36,835 nucleotides of DNA, taken from assembly GCA_910580195.1 (NCBI GenBank), contig CAJTWA010000047.1, positions 1 through 36,835 of the forward strand, written 5' to 3'. The position numbers were made by a program, and so were the translations under genes. The notes beneath the pieces were generated by a model, which was not told where the DNA came from, made no database searches, and worked only from the letters and a program-made list of their open reading frames with translations. Positions 16,212 to 24,260 of this stretch are shown one piece after another (positions within the stretch are counted from its first letter, which is position 1; each line of letters opens with the position of its first letter). This stretch comes from an uncultured Lachnospiraceae bacterium (lineage in GTDB: Bacteria; Bacillota; Clostridia; Lachnospirales; Lachnospiraceae).

Positions 16212-16553
16212 TTATAAAAGTTCAAGCATATTCCTCATAAGTGCTGTACCAATGCCCATATTCCTGTATTCCGCGTACAGTGAGATGGCAAATGAGGGCG
16301 TTTCATCATCAATATGCCCGTAATCATCCATAATACGAACCCATACTGCACCTACAATTTTCCCTTTTATTTCCGCAACCAAACACCAATCATCTTCTTT
16401 CCCAAAATCCTCAACATATACTTGCAGCTCTGGCTGTTCAATAATGGATTTTGGCGGCTTGTCCATGCCCTCTGGAATAAAAATTGCTTCATACAGAAAA
16501 TCAGATAATATTGGATATTCATTTTTCCTAATTTCTCGAATTTTATAATCCAT
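16212..16553 (-). pseudogene. GNAT-family acetyltransferase, truncated at C-terminus
   Basis: The 113-residue product begins with a normal GNAT N-terminus (MDYKIREIRKNEYPILSDFL) and central strands (VAEIKGKIVGAVWVRIMDD). It reaches the acetyl-CoA-binding motif A (EYRNMGIGTALMRNMLELL) and stops there at TAA. Family members need about 30-40 further residues, including the final strand and helix. The reading frame is followed by A+T-rich sequence with no continuation. The truncated protein is probably inactive. An in-frame GTG at 16571 gives an alternative start. The gene lies at the left edge of the accessory region. Confidence 0.7.
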
Positions 16554-16595
16554 ATTTTTACGAAACCTCACATATGTTAATTTAACAAACAGAAT

Positions 16596-17381
16596 TTAAT
16601 GCTTTTTAAGCTCTGCAATAGCAGCATAATGCAGAATATCAAATTCATTCGGCGCAATTTGTTCAAGGAGCGCCATATGTTCTTGTTCCCACATCGAAAT
16701 CTCTTTCTGGGTAAGTGAAGCGCCGATTCCACGGCAAGCCTTCATTCTTCCATTCCAGCTTTCACGGGTAAACGGTATTCTTAGAGTAAATTCTTCATGA
16801 TATACAAGCGCAAAGTTTTCTTTATAACAATCTGGTATGTCGATTGGATGTTTCGTTTCCCCTGCGCCGCTCCAATTTGGATTATATTTTAATACAAGTT
16901 TTTCACTGGCTCCTGCAACCTCATCCTCAAACGGCAGCCATGCCATATATAAAACAAGAATACTTCCCCCTTGTTTCAGCATACGATAAAACTTAGGCAT
17001 AACAGTTTCATGGCCGAAATACCAAAAACACTGGCATGCTGTGATTACATCAAAAGAATTATCCGAAAAACTTATATCCTCTGTTGATATAACATGATAA
17101 TCTATATCCATACCCTTTGAGAGAATTTCCGCTTGTTTAATTTGGTTTTCTGAAATATCTGTAGCCGTCCACTTCGCCCCATACCGGTACATATTTCTAG
17201 GAAGGACACCTGTCCCTGTTCCAATATCAAGGACAGATTGCCCGTCCAAGCATAGTCCGCGGCCAATAATCCTCTGGTAAAACTCTTGGGGATAAATGTC
17301 ACGGAATTTCGCATAATCAGAAGATGTCTTCCCCCAGTCAAAGGGTTTTCCGCTATCTATATTCCTGTTTATTATCTTCAT
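16596..17381 (-). CDS. Class I SAM-dependent methyltransferase
   Basis: This 261-residue protein has a Rossmann methyltransferase core: motif I VLDIGTGTGVLPRNM, motif II ATDISENQIKQA, and motif IV region FDVITACQCFWYF, with a C-terminal cap of about 100 residues. This is the Methyltransf_11/25 type (UbiE/SmtA-like) acting on a small molecule or other unknown acceptor. The ATG at 17381 follows AAGGATGG; the frame extends to 17435 without a ribosome binding site. It has no operon partner other than the truncated acetyltransferase 43 nt downstream. Confidence 0.85.
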   Translation of the reverse strand: MKIINRNIDSGKPFDWGKTSSDYAKFRDIYPQEFYQRIIGRGLCLDGQSVLDIGTGTGVLPRNMYRYGAKWTATDISENQIKQAEILSKGMDIDYHVISTEDISFSDNSFDVITACQCFWYFGHETVMPKFYRMLKQGGSILVLYMAWLPFEDEVAGASEKLVLKYNPNWSGAGETKHPIDIPDCYKENFALVYHEEFTLRIPFTRESWNGRMKACRGIGASLTQKEISMWEQEHMALLEQIAPNEFDILHYAAIAELKKH

Positions 17382-17558
17382 ACCATACCATCCTTCATTC
17401 TGGCTTTTCTTTGTATGCAGCTTTCCGATAAACAAAAAGTTACGTTTTTACAAATTTTGTATTTCATTCAATGCCTTTTGAATATCCTTATGAACCAACG
17501 ATACCGTATAGTTTGTTTTACTATCTAAAATACAAGCAGAAGTAACTATTGAAAGTTT

Positions 17559-17585
17559 TCCTGCCAGTATCTTATCTTGGCAGGA
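17559..17585. other. Hairpin resembling those after the DUF6033-like genes
   Basis: TCCTGCCA (17559-17566)/TGGCAGGA (17578-17585) with loop GTATCTTATCT. Its CCTGCCAGTAT core matches the hairpin at 20758-20791. It stands in a gene-free stretch. Confidence 0.4.
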
Positions 17586-17602
17586 TATGGTATTTCTTCC
17601 TG

Positions 17603-17735
17603 CTATTTTATTTCATAATTAAGCAATCTGCCATAATCATTCCAATCTCCAAACATCTTTCCTTGCGCCGACTGCCCGATTAGTTTTTTTACCCTTTTTT
17701 CAAATACCTCTCTATCTTACTTTCTCTTGAACCAA
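17603..17735 (-). pseudogene. Degraded coding remnant, unidentified
   Basis: The minus frame ending at TAG (17603-17605) reads ...VKKLIGQSAQGKMFGDWNDY and so on. A second frame just upstream reads RESKIERYLKKG. The two join across an A-run, as after a frameshift. The first part vaguely recalls VRR-NUC-type phage nucleases, but the match is too short to name. No start codon or ribosome binding site is seen. Confidence 0.3.
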
Positions 17736-17751
17736 ATATAATTTAGAAAAT

Positions 17752-17770
17752 GGGCTACCAAACGTAGCCC
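17752..17770 (-). terminator. Terminator adjoining the tRNA 3' remnant
   Basis: GGGCTAC (17752-17758)/GTAGCCC (17764-17770) with a 5-nt loop. On the minus strand ATTTTCT follows. It lies directly after the tRNA-like 3' end, as after a genuine tRNA gene. Confidence 0.6.
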
Positions 17771-17772
17771 AA

Positions 17773-17805
17773 TGGGAATTGTAGGATTCGAACCTACGGC
17801 GTCTT
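17773..17805 (-). other. tRNA 3'-end remnant (possible attachment-site scar)
   Basis: On the minus strand there is a complete T arm, GTAGG-TTCGAAT-CCTAC, followed by AATTCCC and a discriminator A. No D arm or anticodon arm precedes it. The remainder of the 17436-18034 gap holds the remnants listed above and otherwise nothing I can assign. Tyrosine integrases commonly use tRNA 3' ends as attachment sites, so this may mark an old integration boundary. Confidence 0.55.
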
Positions 17806-18034
17806 CATGTCATATTAATTTTTACTTTCTTACATGCTCCTGCATACTTTTGTACAAATTCCCAGAACTGCCCGTACCCACCATAATGCTTTTTACAGTT
17901 GCTATTATTGTCATAATCGTACCTCCTGATATTATGAATCTATACTGCCATCCATTTTTTAACTTATGAGAATACATGACAGAGCAACATGAGAAAGCGC
18001 AAATTAATACTCCTAGCCATGACTATGTAATTAT

Positions 18035-18547
18035 CTAAATTTTGATTCCTAACTGCCTCATCATATAATACAAGTTATTCGTCCTAACTCCAAATTTCTT
18101 CGCTACATCTGGTATTTTAGCATTTCTATTTGGATTCTTTACACTTAATCCACCTGATGGCACTTCTGCTGTAATAATTGTATAATCATTTACTGCTGCC
18201 ACCGCAATCAACCAAGGGTCTGCAACATCTCCATTAGCCCATGTTTGCAGTGCTTGTTCTTTGTATAAACCACACATTTGTATATACTGTAAAACCTCTT
18301 GGTACTTACCAATAATTTCTGGTGATATATGATTACAGATAACAAATCCTGCTTGTCTGCTTATCCAATCAGCCAAATCATCCTCACCTTTATCAATTTC
18401 TGCTTTGACTATATCAAGCAGTACCAATCTTCCCGAACTCGTACACTTTGATATTTCTTCCCAATAGGCTGGAACTAAATCAAAAGCATAATACTGTCTA
18501 TATGGTGTCATAAATGAATTGGAGTCGATTAAAAACTTTTCTACCAT
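18035..18547 (-). CDS. DUF4411 family PIN-like protein (probable toxin)
   Basis: This 170-residue protein starts MVEKFLIDSNSFMTPYR. The buried-strand aspartate (D8) and later acidic residues (DIVKAEIDKGEDDL, GDVADPWLIAVAAV, DYTIITAE) match the PIN-like nuclease fold of DUF4411. The C-terminal IPDVAKKFGVRTNNLYYMMR looks like a helical tail. It overlaps the upstream ImmA/IrrE gene by 7 nt, so the two are co-translated. DUF4411 genes typically sit behind an XRE/ImmA-type gene, consistent with a toxin-antitoxin pair. RNase activity is inferred from the fold and not visible directly. Confidence 0.8.
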   Translation of the reverse strand: MVEKFLIDSNSFMTPYRQYYAFDLVPAYWEEISKCTSSGRLVLLDIVKAEIDKGEDDLADWISRQAGFVICNHISPEIIGKYQEVLQYIQMCGLYKEQALQTWANGDVADPWLIAVAAVNDYTIITAEVPSGGLSVKNPNRNAKIPDVAKKFGVRTNNLYYMMRQLGIKI

Positions 18548-19704
18548 TCCACACCTCCAAGACGCTGTGCCACCTCGGAAAATGTCTTGCGGCTGGTATT
18601 AGTCAAACGATAGGCTTCTGTATAAGTAGTCCTTCCCATATTAATACTTTCACACAACGCCCTTATCAGACATCCATCCAAGCGGGATCCCATTGTATTA
18701 TAGTAATTACCACCATCGGTTTGTTTATTTTCTTTCACCTGTTTGTAATTTTTGATTGCGGTGTTTGCTACCTCATCGTATATATTTTGCTCTATCTTCT
18801 TACAATCAATGGCTTTTCTCGCTATAACAGTTTCTCCACATCGAAAATATTTTGCCAATTCTGTAATCTTTTCAAATATTTCCATATCATACATATCCCA
18901 TTTGTTTAAAAATGCATTCTTGGGCACTATTAATTCTCCTGCCACAGCATTACATATCACCTCTATATCACTTACACCAGATATTCGGCTTTGCCTGTCA
19001 TTAAATAAATCATGTCTGCCTAACCAGATATGGACAATTTCATGCAATATAGAAAATAATCTGGCGCCATTAGAATCTGCTGTATTGATGAATATAAGCG
19101 GAGCCCAATCATCCACCATTGCAAATGCTCTAAATTCGTCTACGTCCAATGCACGGTGAGTATTTTTGCCAACAATACCACTCATCATTACAACAACACC
19201 ACATACCTCCAGTTGTCTTCTAATATAATTGAAAGCCTCTCTAGCATCTTTACTTTTCTCATACCAAGCATCATCAAACTCTAAGTCCCTGCGTATTCTA
19301 TTTACAATAACATCAACCTCATGAATTCCTCTCATACAACCGACAATTGATAACTTATCAAATCCTAAATCCTGTCTGTATGTTTTCATCCAATCTTGAA
19401 TATTCTCCATCTCATGAATGGTATCAACTAAATTACGGCTAGGATTTGCTAGTTGAACACTATCAACCGTTCGATACTCTAATAAATCAATCTGCTCCAC
19501 AGGCGGAGTTTGCAGGAAAAAATATCCTAACGGAATATTGGCTTTCTTACTAAAATCCTCTATCTGATTGAAAGTCGGCTTTTTTGTACCATCAAGCCAC
19601 TTTGTTATATTATTCATCAGTTTATCATCCAGTTTATCTTCTTGTGTCTGGCTTAAAGCCCAGTTAATTATTTCAGGGCAAATATTCACATTCACTGTTG
19701 GCAT
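18541..19704 (-). CDS. ImmA/IrrE-family metallopeptidase with N-terminal helical region (probable antitoxin)
   Basis: This 387-residue protein has an N-terminal helix-turn-helix-like region (residues about 8-60, NWALSQTQEDKLDDKLMNNI, KWLDGTKKPTFNQIEDFSKK). A DUF955/ImmA metallopeptidase domain follows with ILHEIVHIWLG (zinc motif HEIVH, 221-225) and a downstream VICNAVAGELIVP segment. This matches COG2856 proteins. GGAGG sits 7 nt before the ATG at 19704; the frame extends to 19725. It is the first gene of a pair with the DUF4411 gene, overlapping by 7 nt. It probably controls or cleaves a repressor, or neutralises the PIN-like partner. Confidence 0.85.
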   Translation of the reverse strand: MPTVNVNICPEIINWALSQTQEDKLDDKLMNNITKWLDGTKKPTFNQIEDFSKKANIPLGYFFLQTPPVEQIDLLEYRTVDSVQLANPSRNLVDTIHEMENIQDWMKTYRQDLGFDKLSIVGCMRGIHEVDVIVNRIRRDLEFDDAWYEKSKDAREAFNYIRRQLEVCGVVVMMSGIVGKNTHRALDVDEFRAFAMVDDWAPLIFINTADSNGARLFSILHEIVHIWLGRHDLFNDRQSRISGVSDIEVICNAVAGELIVPKNAFLNKWDMYDMEIFEKITELAKYFRCGETVIARKAIDCKKIEQNIYDEVANTAIKNYKQVKENKQTDGGNYYNTMGSRLDGCLIRALCESINMGRTTYTEAYRLTNTSRKTFSEVAQRLGGVEW

Positions 19705-19842
19705 AGTACAACCTCCTTCCATCAAATCTTCTTACTTATAATTATATCAAATATATGCTAAATGCGCACCATATTTTGTACAAAATTTTCCTTTGGTTAA
19801 AATATATCCCGAAAATGAATAAAAAAATTTGTGCAAAAAGTA

Positions 19843-19873
19843 TTGACTTTTACGTAACGTGATGCTGTATTCT
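19843..19873 (+). promoter_or_regulatory. MerR-type promoter with 19-bp spacer
   Basis: TTGACT (19843-19848) and TATTCT (19868-19873) are separated by 19 bp containing TTTACGTAACG. A long spacer with a central dyad is the hallmark of MerR-activated promoters. It lies about 75 nt before the disrupted MerR gene, indicating autoregulation of the ancestral gene. Confidence 0.7.
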
Positions 19874-19949
19874 TTTCTCATAGGAGCAGAACAGATATAA
19901 GCCGGCAATCTCTGTCCTGCTTCTTCAAAAATTTAAGGAGCTGATAAGA

Positions 19950-20665
19950 ATGCGAACCATAAGCCAAGTTGCCGAATTAACAGGCATCAGCACACGAACA
20001 TTACAATACTATGATGAGAAAGGCAAAAAGAACTGCTTATGCTGAAACGCAATCGGACAGACCGACTTATACAGCTTCTTAGCCGTTTAGAGAAAGGAGA
20101 ACAATGTATGAGTTTTAAGGAATTTGACCTGTCTGATTACATCACAGCATTAGAGGATTTTAAAAATAACAGCACTGATGATGTTATCAAGCACTGGGGA
20201 AGTATTGAAAATTTTGATATGTTTATTCAAAAAATCAAAGATGATGAAACAGAGGTAGCTAAACTTGCCATTCAGCAATTCGGCAGCATTGAAAAGTACA
20301 CCGAAGCCATGAAACATAATTTAGAGCATTTCTCTGAACTCATGGAAACGCAACTGACGGAAGAAGTGAGAGAAATTGGAAAACAATGTGATATACTGTA
20401 TGGCAGGCTAACCGCTGATTTATCAGAAGATATTTCCTCTTCCAAAATTCAGTCCATTGTTCAGGAAATATGGTCGTTTATACAGGAAAACAGCACTAAC
20501 GTATCCATATCTTGCAGTAAATCCTACATGAATATGCTTATCAACGCATATTCGAGCGATTATATCAAAAGCATGGCTGACAGCAAATATGGAAAAGGGG
20601 CTTCTGATTATATTGTAAAAGCGTTCCGTTATTACTCAGAGAATGACGCTTCCGAAATCAATTAG
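19950..20665 (+). pseudogene. MerR/TipAS-type transcriptional regulator, internal deletion
   Basis: The N-terminus from ATG 19950 is a clear MerR helix-turn-helix (MRTISQVAELTGISTRTLQY) but ends after 31 codons at TGA. Just before that stop, a second frame picks up mid-protein (KELLMLKRNRTDRLIQLL, then EKGEQCMSFKEFDLSDY) and continues to 20665 as a complete TipAS ligand-binding domain. The wing and dimerisation start, about 60 or more codons, are missing, and the frame has shifted. The TipAS part (open from 20039, 208 residues) could still be made, since GAGAAAGGAG at about 20091 precedes ATG 20107. Intact relatives bind thiopeptide-like drugs and activate transport genes. Confidence 0.8.
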
Positions 20666-20757
20666 AGCCAACAGGCATAAAGCAATCCCGGAAACGCCCA
20701 TTTTATCAGCATATTTTTCCTCTACACCATTCCCTGTAACTGCGGCATTATCCTTAT

Positions 20758-20791
20758 CTGCCTGCCAGTATGTATAAAATATGGCAGGCAG
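20758..20791 (-). other. Hairpin downstream of DUF6033-like gene A
   Basis: CTGCCTGCCA (20758-20767)/TGGCAGGCAG (20782-20791) is a perfect 10-bp stem. A related hairpin with different but still complementary stem bases occurs at the same place after gene B (25807-25841). The T tract (CCTTTTC) is on the plus-strand side, so its role as a minus-strand terminator is uncertain. Confidence 0.55.
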
Positions 20792-20816
20792 GCCTTTTCA
20801 ACCAACTGCCTATATC

Positions 20817-21500
20817 CTAAATGTTCCTATCAAATTTAGGATAATAAGCATCATCCAGCCTTCCTTTCTGCATCAATACATCATCCTCTGATACCATTTC
20901 TTTTTCTCTGATTTCTTCAATGGTGTATGCCGCAGAATCATCCTTTATTCTATCAAAATGTTCCTGCCGCTCCTCATTTTTCTCCTTTAGCTTCTTCTCT
21001 TTTTCCTCCTGCCGCTTTTCCTTGATACGCTCGTCACGCTCCTCTTTCAATTCACGCCAGCCCTTTGTATCTGACACTACCGTTGTTGAAGCCTGCATGA
21101 CTATATTTCCTGTACTGTCAATGCTCCAGCTTTCTGAGTAATTGGTCAGCCTCGCACCGATTGCCCTTGCATTTGCCTTTGCGCTTTCGTAGCCGCTTTT
21201 ATAACTCTCCTTGTAGAAAGCAAGGTTTTCTTCCAGCTCTTTTGCCTTGCCAACATTCTTCGCACACTCTTTTAAATACGCACCTGAAATTGCGACATTT
21301 CCATTCTTAACACAATCATATTTTTTTGCAAGATAGGAATAGTAATCTGACACATCACTGTTTGCCGCACTCTTTGCTTTTCCTGTCTGTGCAGACGAAG
21401 TTCCCTTTGTTCCTGGCCGCTTTACCTCCTCATTTTTCTGTGGCACAAAAGTGTTTCCATACGCATTATTGCAGCTGTTTCCAATTCCTGTAATTGCCAT
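20817..21500 (-). CDS. DUF6033-like charged coiled-coil protein A
   Basis: This 227-residue protein starts MAITGIGNSCNNAYGNTFVP. A Ser/Thr/Gly-rich stretch and the conserved block SDVSDYYSYLAKKYDCVKNG follow. There is a short folded domain (about 60-150), then a Lys/Glu-rich helix (about 150-190) and the end DAYYPKFDRNI. No signal peptide or membrane segment is present. Paralogues lie at 25863, 34203 and 36102. ATG 21500 is homologous to the start of B and has GGAGG 8 nt upstream; ATG 21503 is the alternative. It follows the GHKL kinase A and has its own LytTR-type operator, so it is a likely output of that system. Function is unknown. Confidence 0.8.
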   Translation of the reverse strand: MAITGIGNSCNNAYGNTFVPQKNEEVKRPGTKGTSSAQTGKAKSAANSDVSDYYSYLAKKYDCVKNGNVAISGAYLKECAKNVGKAKELEENLAFYKESYKSGYESAKANARAIGARLTNYSESWSIDSTGNIVMQASTTVVSDTKGWRELKEERDERIKEKRQEEKEKKLKEKNEERQEHFDRIKDDSAAYTIEEIREKEMVSEDDVLMQKGRLDDAYYPKFDRNI

Positions 21501-21561
21501 CATTTTGACCTCCTTGAATTTTTGTAAACCCTGTTTCTGTTTTTAAGTACATGAACAGTTT

Positions 21562-21634
21562 CTACTTTACTTATCGTATTTTTCATCCTAGCGGCCATAG
21601 ATATGGCGTGAAGTACGGCATTTAGGGCGTGGAA
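21562..21634 (-). promoter_or_regulatory. LytTR-type operator and core promoter of DUF6033-like gene A
   Basis: GGCGTGAAG (21605-21613) and GGCGTGGAA (21626-21634) are direct repeats with 21-bp period and a 12-bp spacer containing TACGG. On the minus strand, 29 bp downstream, lies CGATAAGTAAAGTAG (21562-21576), nearly identical to the one before response regulator B. The 9-12-9 layout is that of LytTR-family sites such as those of AgrA. Confidence 0.6.
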
Positions 21635-23055
21635 TATTTTTCATACATCATAATGGTAAGATTAAACTTCTTTCTGTCCCCCATATTGCGAATGGTTATA
21701 TCTATATCACCCATGTATTTTTTAGCACACCTTTGTATATTCTCCATGCCTAAACCATGAAGTTTTTTGTCCTCTTTGCTGCTGATTGGCAATCCCGTTT
21801 CACTGCCAAAAATAATTTCACCACCAAAATCATTTTCCACTTCAATAAAAAACAAATTTCCTTTCATGTAAGAACGCAGGCTGATACTTTTCTTTCCCGG
21901 AACCGTACTGCCTGCTTCGATTGCGTTTTCCAGTGCATTGTTCAGCACAATCCCTATATCATATACATCGATCTGCTGCTTATCGGGATAAATAAAATCT
22001 GCTTCAAAGGATATATTCTGCTTTTCCGCTTCCTGCTTCTTTTGATGTAAGATAACGTCCGTAATCGGGTTTCCTGTCCTGTATGCAAAATCCAGCCTGC
22101 TGACTGTTGTTTCCATCTTTTCAATATAATTGCCAAGTTCCTCCCTGTCCTTTCCAGCGGTCCTCCTGATAAGTGCCGCTATGCTTTCTAAATGGCCTCT
22201 CATGTCATGCCGAAGCCCTCTCATATCGGCATATATATCTTGTATTTCTTCCATTTCCCGCTGCATCTGCATCATTTGGTTTTCCAATATGGACCGCTTT
22301 CGTTCTTCTTCGCTTAACTGTATCAGCTTTTGAAAGAGCATGACAGACGCTATGGCAACGCCCAGCAGCAAAAGACAGATAAACGGCACCCAGAACATCG
22401 TTGCAGGTATTTTCTCAAACATAGTAGTTGCCGTTCCATTTTCCACAATAACAACCAGGGTTTTGAGAGTGATGGAAATACATAAAGTTGCAGCGCTCGG
22501 AAGTATTAAAAAGGCATATTCATGTATCCGGAACTGATAATTTTTTCTGACAAATTTCCTGCTGATTATGGAGAAATACACGCTCAGAAGTAACGCATAT
22601 AATAAAACAAGGACAAATCCTCTGGCAGCAGCAAAAATACAACTCCAGATTTCAACTTCTTCCATAGTAGTTATCTTCTTTAATAAAACCACTGAAAACT
22701 TAGTGATTACCCAATCCTGTCCATAATTGATAACCATTATGATATATTTGATAATCTCTTTTCCTGCAACAAAACTAACAGCCACAAATAGCTGCCTCAG
22801 GAAATCTTTGTGATACAACAGCATTTGAAAAAGTAAAATAAATGCTATATCCGCTAGCGCTCCCATAAGGTCATGAAACAAATTGAGGCGGTCAATCCTA
22901 TCAAATACCAAACTTTGGACAATGAAATACAGGCCCGCCCATGCAGGCAGGGCAATCTTTTTCTGATACTTTTCCCTGAGAAATTTCTGCATATAGATAC
23001 TGCCCACGATACTGTTTACAAGGTATATGGAAAAAGACAGCCCTGTTTCATACAT
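21622..23055 (-). CDS. GHKL-type sensor histidine kinase A (AgrC-like)
   Basis: This 477-residue protein has six or seven N-terminal membrane helices (about residues 5-245). A coiled coil is followed by the phosphoacceptor box MRGLRHDMRGHLESI (H283). The GHKL ATPase domain shows IVLNNALENAIEAG (N-box) and KLHGLGMENIQRCAKKY (G-box). This is the AgrC/ComD architecture of kinases that often sense peptides through the membrane domain. It starts at ATG 23055 within the end of regulator A (8-nt overlap), behind GGAGGGA. No agrB/agrD-type peptide gene is found in the window. The 3' end overlaps the operator of the following DUF6033-like gene. Confidence 0.9.
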   Translation of the reverse strand: MYETGLSFSIYLVNSIVGSIYMQKFLREKYQKKIALPAWAGLYFIVQSLVFDRIDRLNLFHDLMGALADIAFILLFQMLLYHKDFLRQLFVAVSFVAGKEIIKYIIMVINYGQDWVITKFSVVLLKKITTMEEVEIWSCIFAAARGFVLVLLYALLLSVYFSIISRKFVRKNYQFRIHEYAFLILPSAATLCISITLKTLVVIVENGTATTMFEKIPATMFWVPFICLLLLGVAIASVMLFQKLIQLSEEERKRSILENQMMQMQREMEEIQDIYADMRGLRHDMRGHLESIAALIRRTAGKDREELGNYIEKMETTVSRLDFAYRTGNPITDVILHQKKQEAEKQNISFEADFIYPDKQQIDVYDIGIVLNNALENAIEAGSTVPGKKSISLRSYMKGNLFFIEVENDFGGEIIFGSETGLPISSKEDKKLHGLGMENIQRCAKKYMGDIDITIRNMGDRKKFNLTIMMYEKYSTP

Positions 23056-23767
23056 TGACAATCCCTCCATCCTTTGCATATTTCATATACTGCCTGATAA
23101 AATCGTTGTATTTCTTCTGCGCAAGTATCAGTTTATCCCCATTTACAACTTTGATTGTATCGGCATTGTAAGAAACAATCTGCTCCATATTCACAAGATA
23201 GCACCTGTGGCAGCGGTAAAAACCGCTGCCTGCCATCTGCTCCCATTCGTCCATTTTCCCATAACTATCCAGTATGCCCGTCCTCATATGGATAATCACT
23301 TTTTTATTTGCGCTCTCAATATAATAAATGTCTTTTATATAAACTTTCTGCTGTGTGCCAGCGTTTCTTACTAAAACATACCGTTTTGCCCGTTCCCCCG
23401 CTGCATACAGCTCGTTCAGCGCACGCCCAAAAACATTACGGAACTTTTCTTCATCAATGGGCTTTAACAGATAATGGAATGCTGATACATCAAATGCTCG
23501 ATTCATATATTTTTCATAGCCTGTCACAAAGATAATAATGCTCTTTGTGTTTCCCCGTTCTTTCTGCCGGATATGATTTGCAACGTCCATTCCCGATAAT
23601 TCCCCCATTTCCACATCAAGAAAAGAAATGTCAAAATTATTTTGTGCTTTCAGCATTTCTTCCCCTGTTGCAAAAGCCATAATTTCTGCGTCCTGTATCT
23701 GCTCTTTTACTAGTGAAACAATATGTTCCCTTGCCGCTTTATCATCATCACAAACCGCTATTTTCAT
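23048..23767 (-). CDS. LytTR-family response regulator A
   Basis: This 239-residue regulator has a receiver domain (1-120): acid cluster DDD at 7-9, phosphoacceptor D51 in ISFLDVEMG, and lysine in YLLKPIDEEKF. A LytTR DNA-binding domain (about 135-235) follows: IYYIESANKKVIIHM, GFYRCHRCYLVNMEQI, LILAQKKYNDF. It is the first gene of an RR-kinase-DUF6033 module and overlaps the kinase by 8 nt. A direct-repeat operator of the type such domains bind lies about 90-120 bp upstream, implying positive autoregulation. A close paralogue is at 28209. Confidence 0.92.
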   Translation of the reverse strand: MKIAVCDDDKAAREHIVSLVKEQIQDAEIMAFATGEEMLKAQNNFDISFLDVEMGELSGMDVANHIRQKERGNTKSIIIFVTGYEKYMNRAFDVSAFHYLLKPIDEEKFRNVFGRALNELYAAGERAKRYVLVRNAGTQQKVYIKDIYYIESANKKVIIHMRTGILDSYGKMDEWEQMAGSGFYRCHRCYLVNMEQIVSYNADTIKVVNGDKLILAQKKYNDFIRQYMKYAKDGGIVNV

Positions 23768-23816
23768 GATTTTAACAATTTCCTTTCTTTTATGAAATAT
23801 CAGGCAAAAGCCTTAT

Positions 23817-23888
23817 CACTTTTATATCGGCTTTTCATTTTTCTGTATGGTTGGAATGGGTGCCAAATACGGAATTTTGGGTGTGAAA
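23817..23888 (-). promoter_or_regulatory. LytTR-type operator and core promoter of module A
   Basis: GGTGCCAAA (23859-23867) and GGTGTGAAA (23880-23888) are direct repeats with 21-bp period; the spacer carries TACGGAATTTT. The core promoter element CGATATAAAAGTG ends 30 bp away on the minus strand. Repeats and spacing match the sites at 21605 and 28990. Confidence 0.6.
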
Positions 23889-23999
23889 TTTTTATTATTT
23901 CACTGTTTCATTCTAATGCTAAACCACCATTTAAAATATAAGGAAAAATTCAAATCGCCGCATGTGGCATAAAACCGTAGCGACAATCTTGTATGTTTC

Positions 24000-24155
24000 T
24001 TAATACCCTTTGCAGACATCCACCCATTTTGCATATCCTGAATATTTCTCCAACTCCGGAATGGTAAGCCCTATTGCACTGTTAGGGCTGCCACAGGCAG
24101 GGAAGAGAGTGTCATATAATCTGTGTAAATTGCCCAGACTGCAATTCTGATTTTA
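24000..24155 (-). pseudogene. 3' coding remnant, unidentified
   Basis: The minus frame ending at TAA (24000-24002) reads coherently as ...LFPACGSPNSAIGLTIPELE and then KYSGYAKWVDVCKGY. A neighbouring frame upstream reads DFGNSIKSELQSGQFTQII, suggesting a frameshift near 24130. No start codon is seen and no family is recognised. The rest of the 23889-24260 gap shows nothing else I can assign. Confidence 0.35.
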
Positions 24156-24260
24156 TCGAATTACCAAAATCCTGTAAAGGCGGAAAACCTTGCCTTGACA
24201 GGATTCCGTCAATTCGAGTTATGTGAACCAAGCAGTCAATGAGAATATTCAGACAATTTA

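Noticed and set aside
17774..17863. Complete 90-nt tRNA on the minus strand
   Set aside because: The acceptor strands and T arm fit, but no D arm or anticodon stem-loop can be formed between them. Kept only as a 3' remnant.
17772..17969. ORF beginning MGIVGFEPTASS
   Set aside because: GFEPTASS-type starts are the translation of a tRNA T arm; no ribosome binding site is present.
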